Assembly: GCA_031261365.1 (NCBI GenBank)
Contig: JAISJY010000052.1
Location: forward strand, 1-5,864
DNA: 5,864 nucleotides
Source: Caryophanales bacterium
GTDB taxonomy: Bacteria; Bacillota_I; Bacilli_A; RFN20; JAISJY01
Direction: 5' to 3'
Every line of letters begins with the position of its first letter. Position 1 is the stretch's first letter. The notes beneath the pieces were generated by a model that saw only the letters and a program-made list of their open reading frames with translations, was not told the DNA's origin and ran no database searches. Made by a program: the position numbers and the translations under genes. Shown here one piece after another: positions 5,573 through 5,864 of this stretch.

Positions 5573-5864
5573 TTATTTTTTCTTTGTCGCAAAAGGATTA
5601 TACTCATTAAACTTTTTCAGGAAAGCGTACCATGTAACCATAATGTATAGTATTATAATCGGCCAAAAAACCACAAAATAATAAAACATATTCATACTTG
5701 CCTCCGTAACATCACCATCTGTCACAACAACTGTCGTAAAATTAGCCGAAATACACATGGCTAATGTCAATAAAATTGAAAATATCACAAATAATATTGG
5801 ATATATTGATTTCTTAAAATAATGGCATTGCTGACATTCTTCAAGCCATTTTTTATATTGAAAT
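5573..5864 (-). CDS. Membrane protein with CxxC motif and two helices, C-terminal part (cut by window edge)
   Basis: The frame is open to the last base of the window, so the gene starts outside it. A GTG at 5788 could be taken as a start, but it lies within a hydrophobic helix and has no Shine-Dalgarno, so it is unlikely. The visible 96 residues begin with FQYKKWLEECQQCHYFKK, which holds a CxxC pair (possible half of a zinc ribbon). Next come a membrane helix of about 24 residues (IYPILFVIFSILLTLAMC), an acidic outside loop (VVVTDGDVTEAS), a second helix (FYYFVVFWPIIILYIMVTWY) and a positive tail (LKKFNEYNPFATKKK). By the positive-inside rule both ends are cytoplasmic. Function is not recognisable; a zinc-ribbon domain followed by membrane helices is common in small Bacillota membrane proteins. 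The next gene downstream on this strand is the lipoprotein, 212 bases away, with its own promoter. Confidence 0.75.
   Translation of the reverse strand, partial: FQYKKWLEECQQCHYFKKSIYPILFVIFSILLTLAMCISANFTTVVVTDGDVTEASMNMFYYFVVFWPIIILYIMVTWYAFLKKFNEYNPFATKKK

Overview
The window is very AT-rich (GC roughly 27-30% by eye). It has purine-rich Shine-Dalgarno sites, a Gram-positive-style lipoprotein signal and sigma-A-like promoter boxes. TGA serves as a stop in two ATGA gene overlaps and Trp is read from TGG, so the standard bacterial code applies, not the Mycoplasma code. This fits a low-GC Bacillota-type bacterium (for example a gut Bacilli lineage) or a phage or prophage of one. Nothing here settles chromosome versus phage. 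No rRNA, tRNA, CRISPR array or insertion sequence is visible.

Layout: (1) At the left edge, the 3' part of a strongly acidic protein gene is on the + strand. (2) It runs tail to tail, with a 1-base gap, into a five-gene minus-strand operon that occupies 449-3605. In transcription order this encodes a leucine-rich-repeat-like protein, a calcineurin-like metallophosphoesterase, a 152-aa orphan, a 370-aa zinc-ribbon protein with helical repeats, and a 125-aa orphan. A good promoter (TTGACA, 18 bases, TAAAAT) and a doubled Shine-Dalgarno precede the first gene. The junctions are tight (TAA-T-ATG, ATGA, ATGA, then an 11-base gap), so the five genes are probably translationally coupled. (3) Upstream on the same strand lies an RNA ligase gene, rtcB, broken into two reading frames (4227-4790 and 3697-4197) by a single -1 shift. 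All the catalytic motifs are present across the two pieces. (4) Next is a small predicted lipoprotein whose signal peptide becomes visible only if translation starts at an ATA codon (5360). It has its own candidate promoter and an unusual pair of competing inverted repeats upstream. (5) At the right edge is the C-terminal part of a two-helix membrane protein with a CxxC motif near its visible N-terminal end.

How the genes may work together: the metallophosphoesterase and RtcB both act on phosphate esters, and RtcB joins 2',3'-cyclic phosphate RNA ends. They are probably in separate transcripts, and no functional link can be shown from sequence alone. The five-gene operon is the best candidate for an uncharacterised system: one recognisable enzyme, one LRR-like scaffold, one zinc-ribbon/repeat protein and two proteins I do not recognise. 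The broken rtcB and the ATA-start lipoprotein each point to recoding, recent decay or sequence error, and should be checked against reads.
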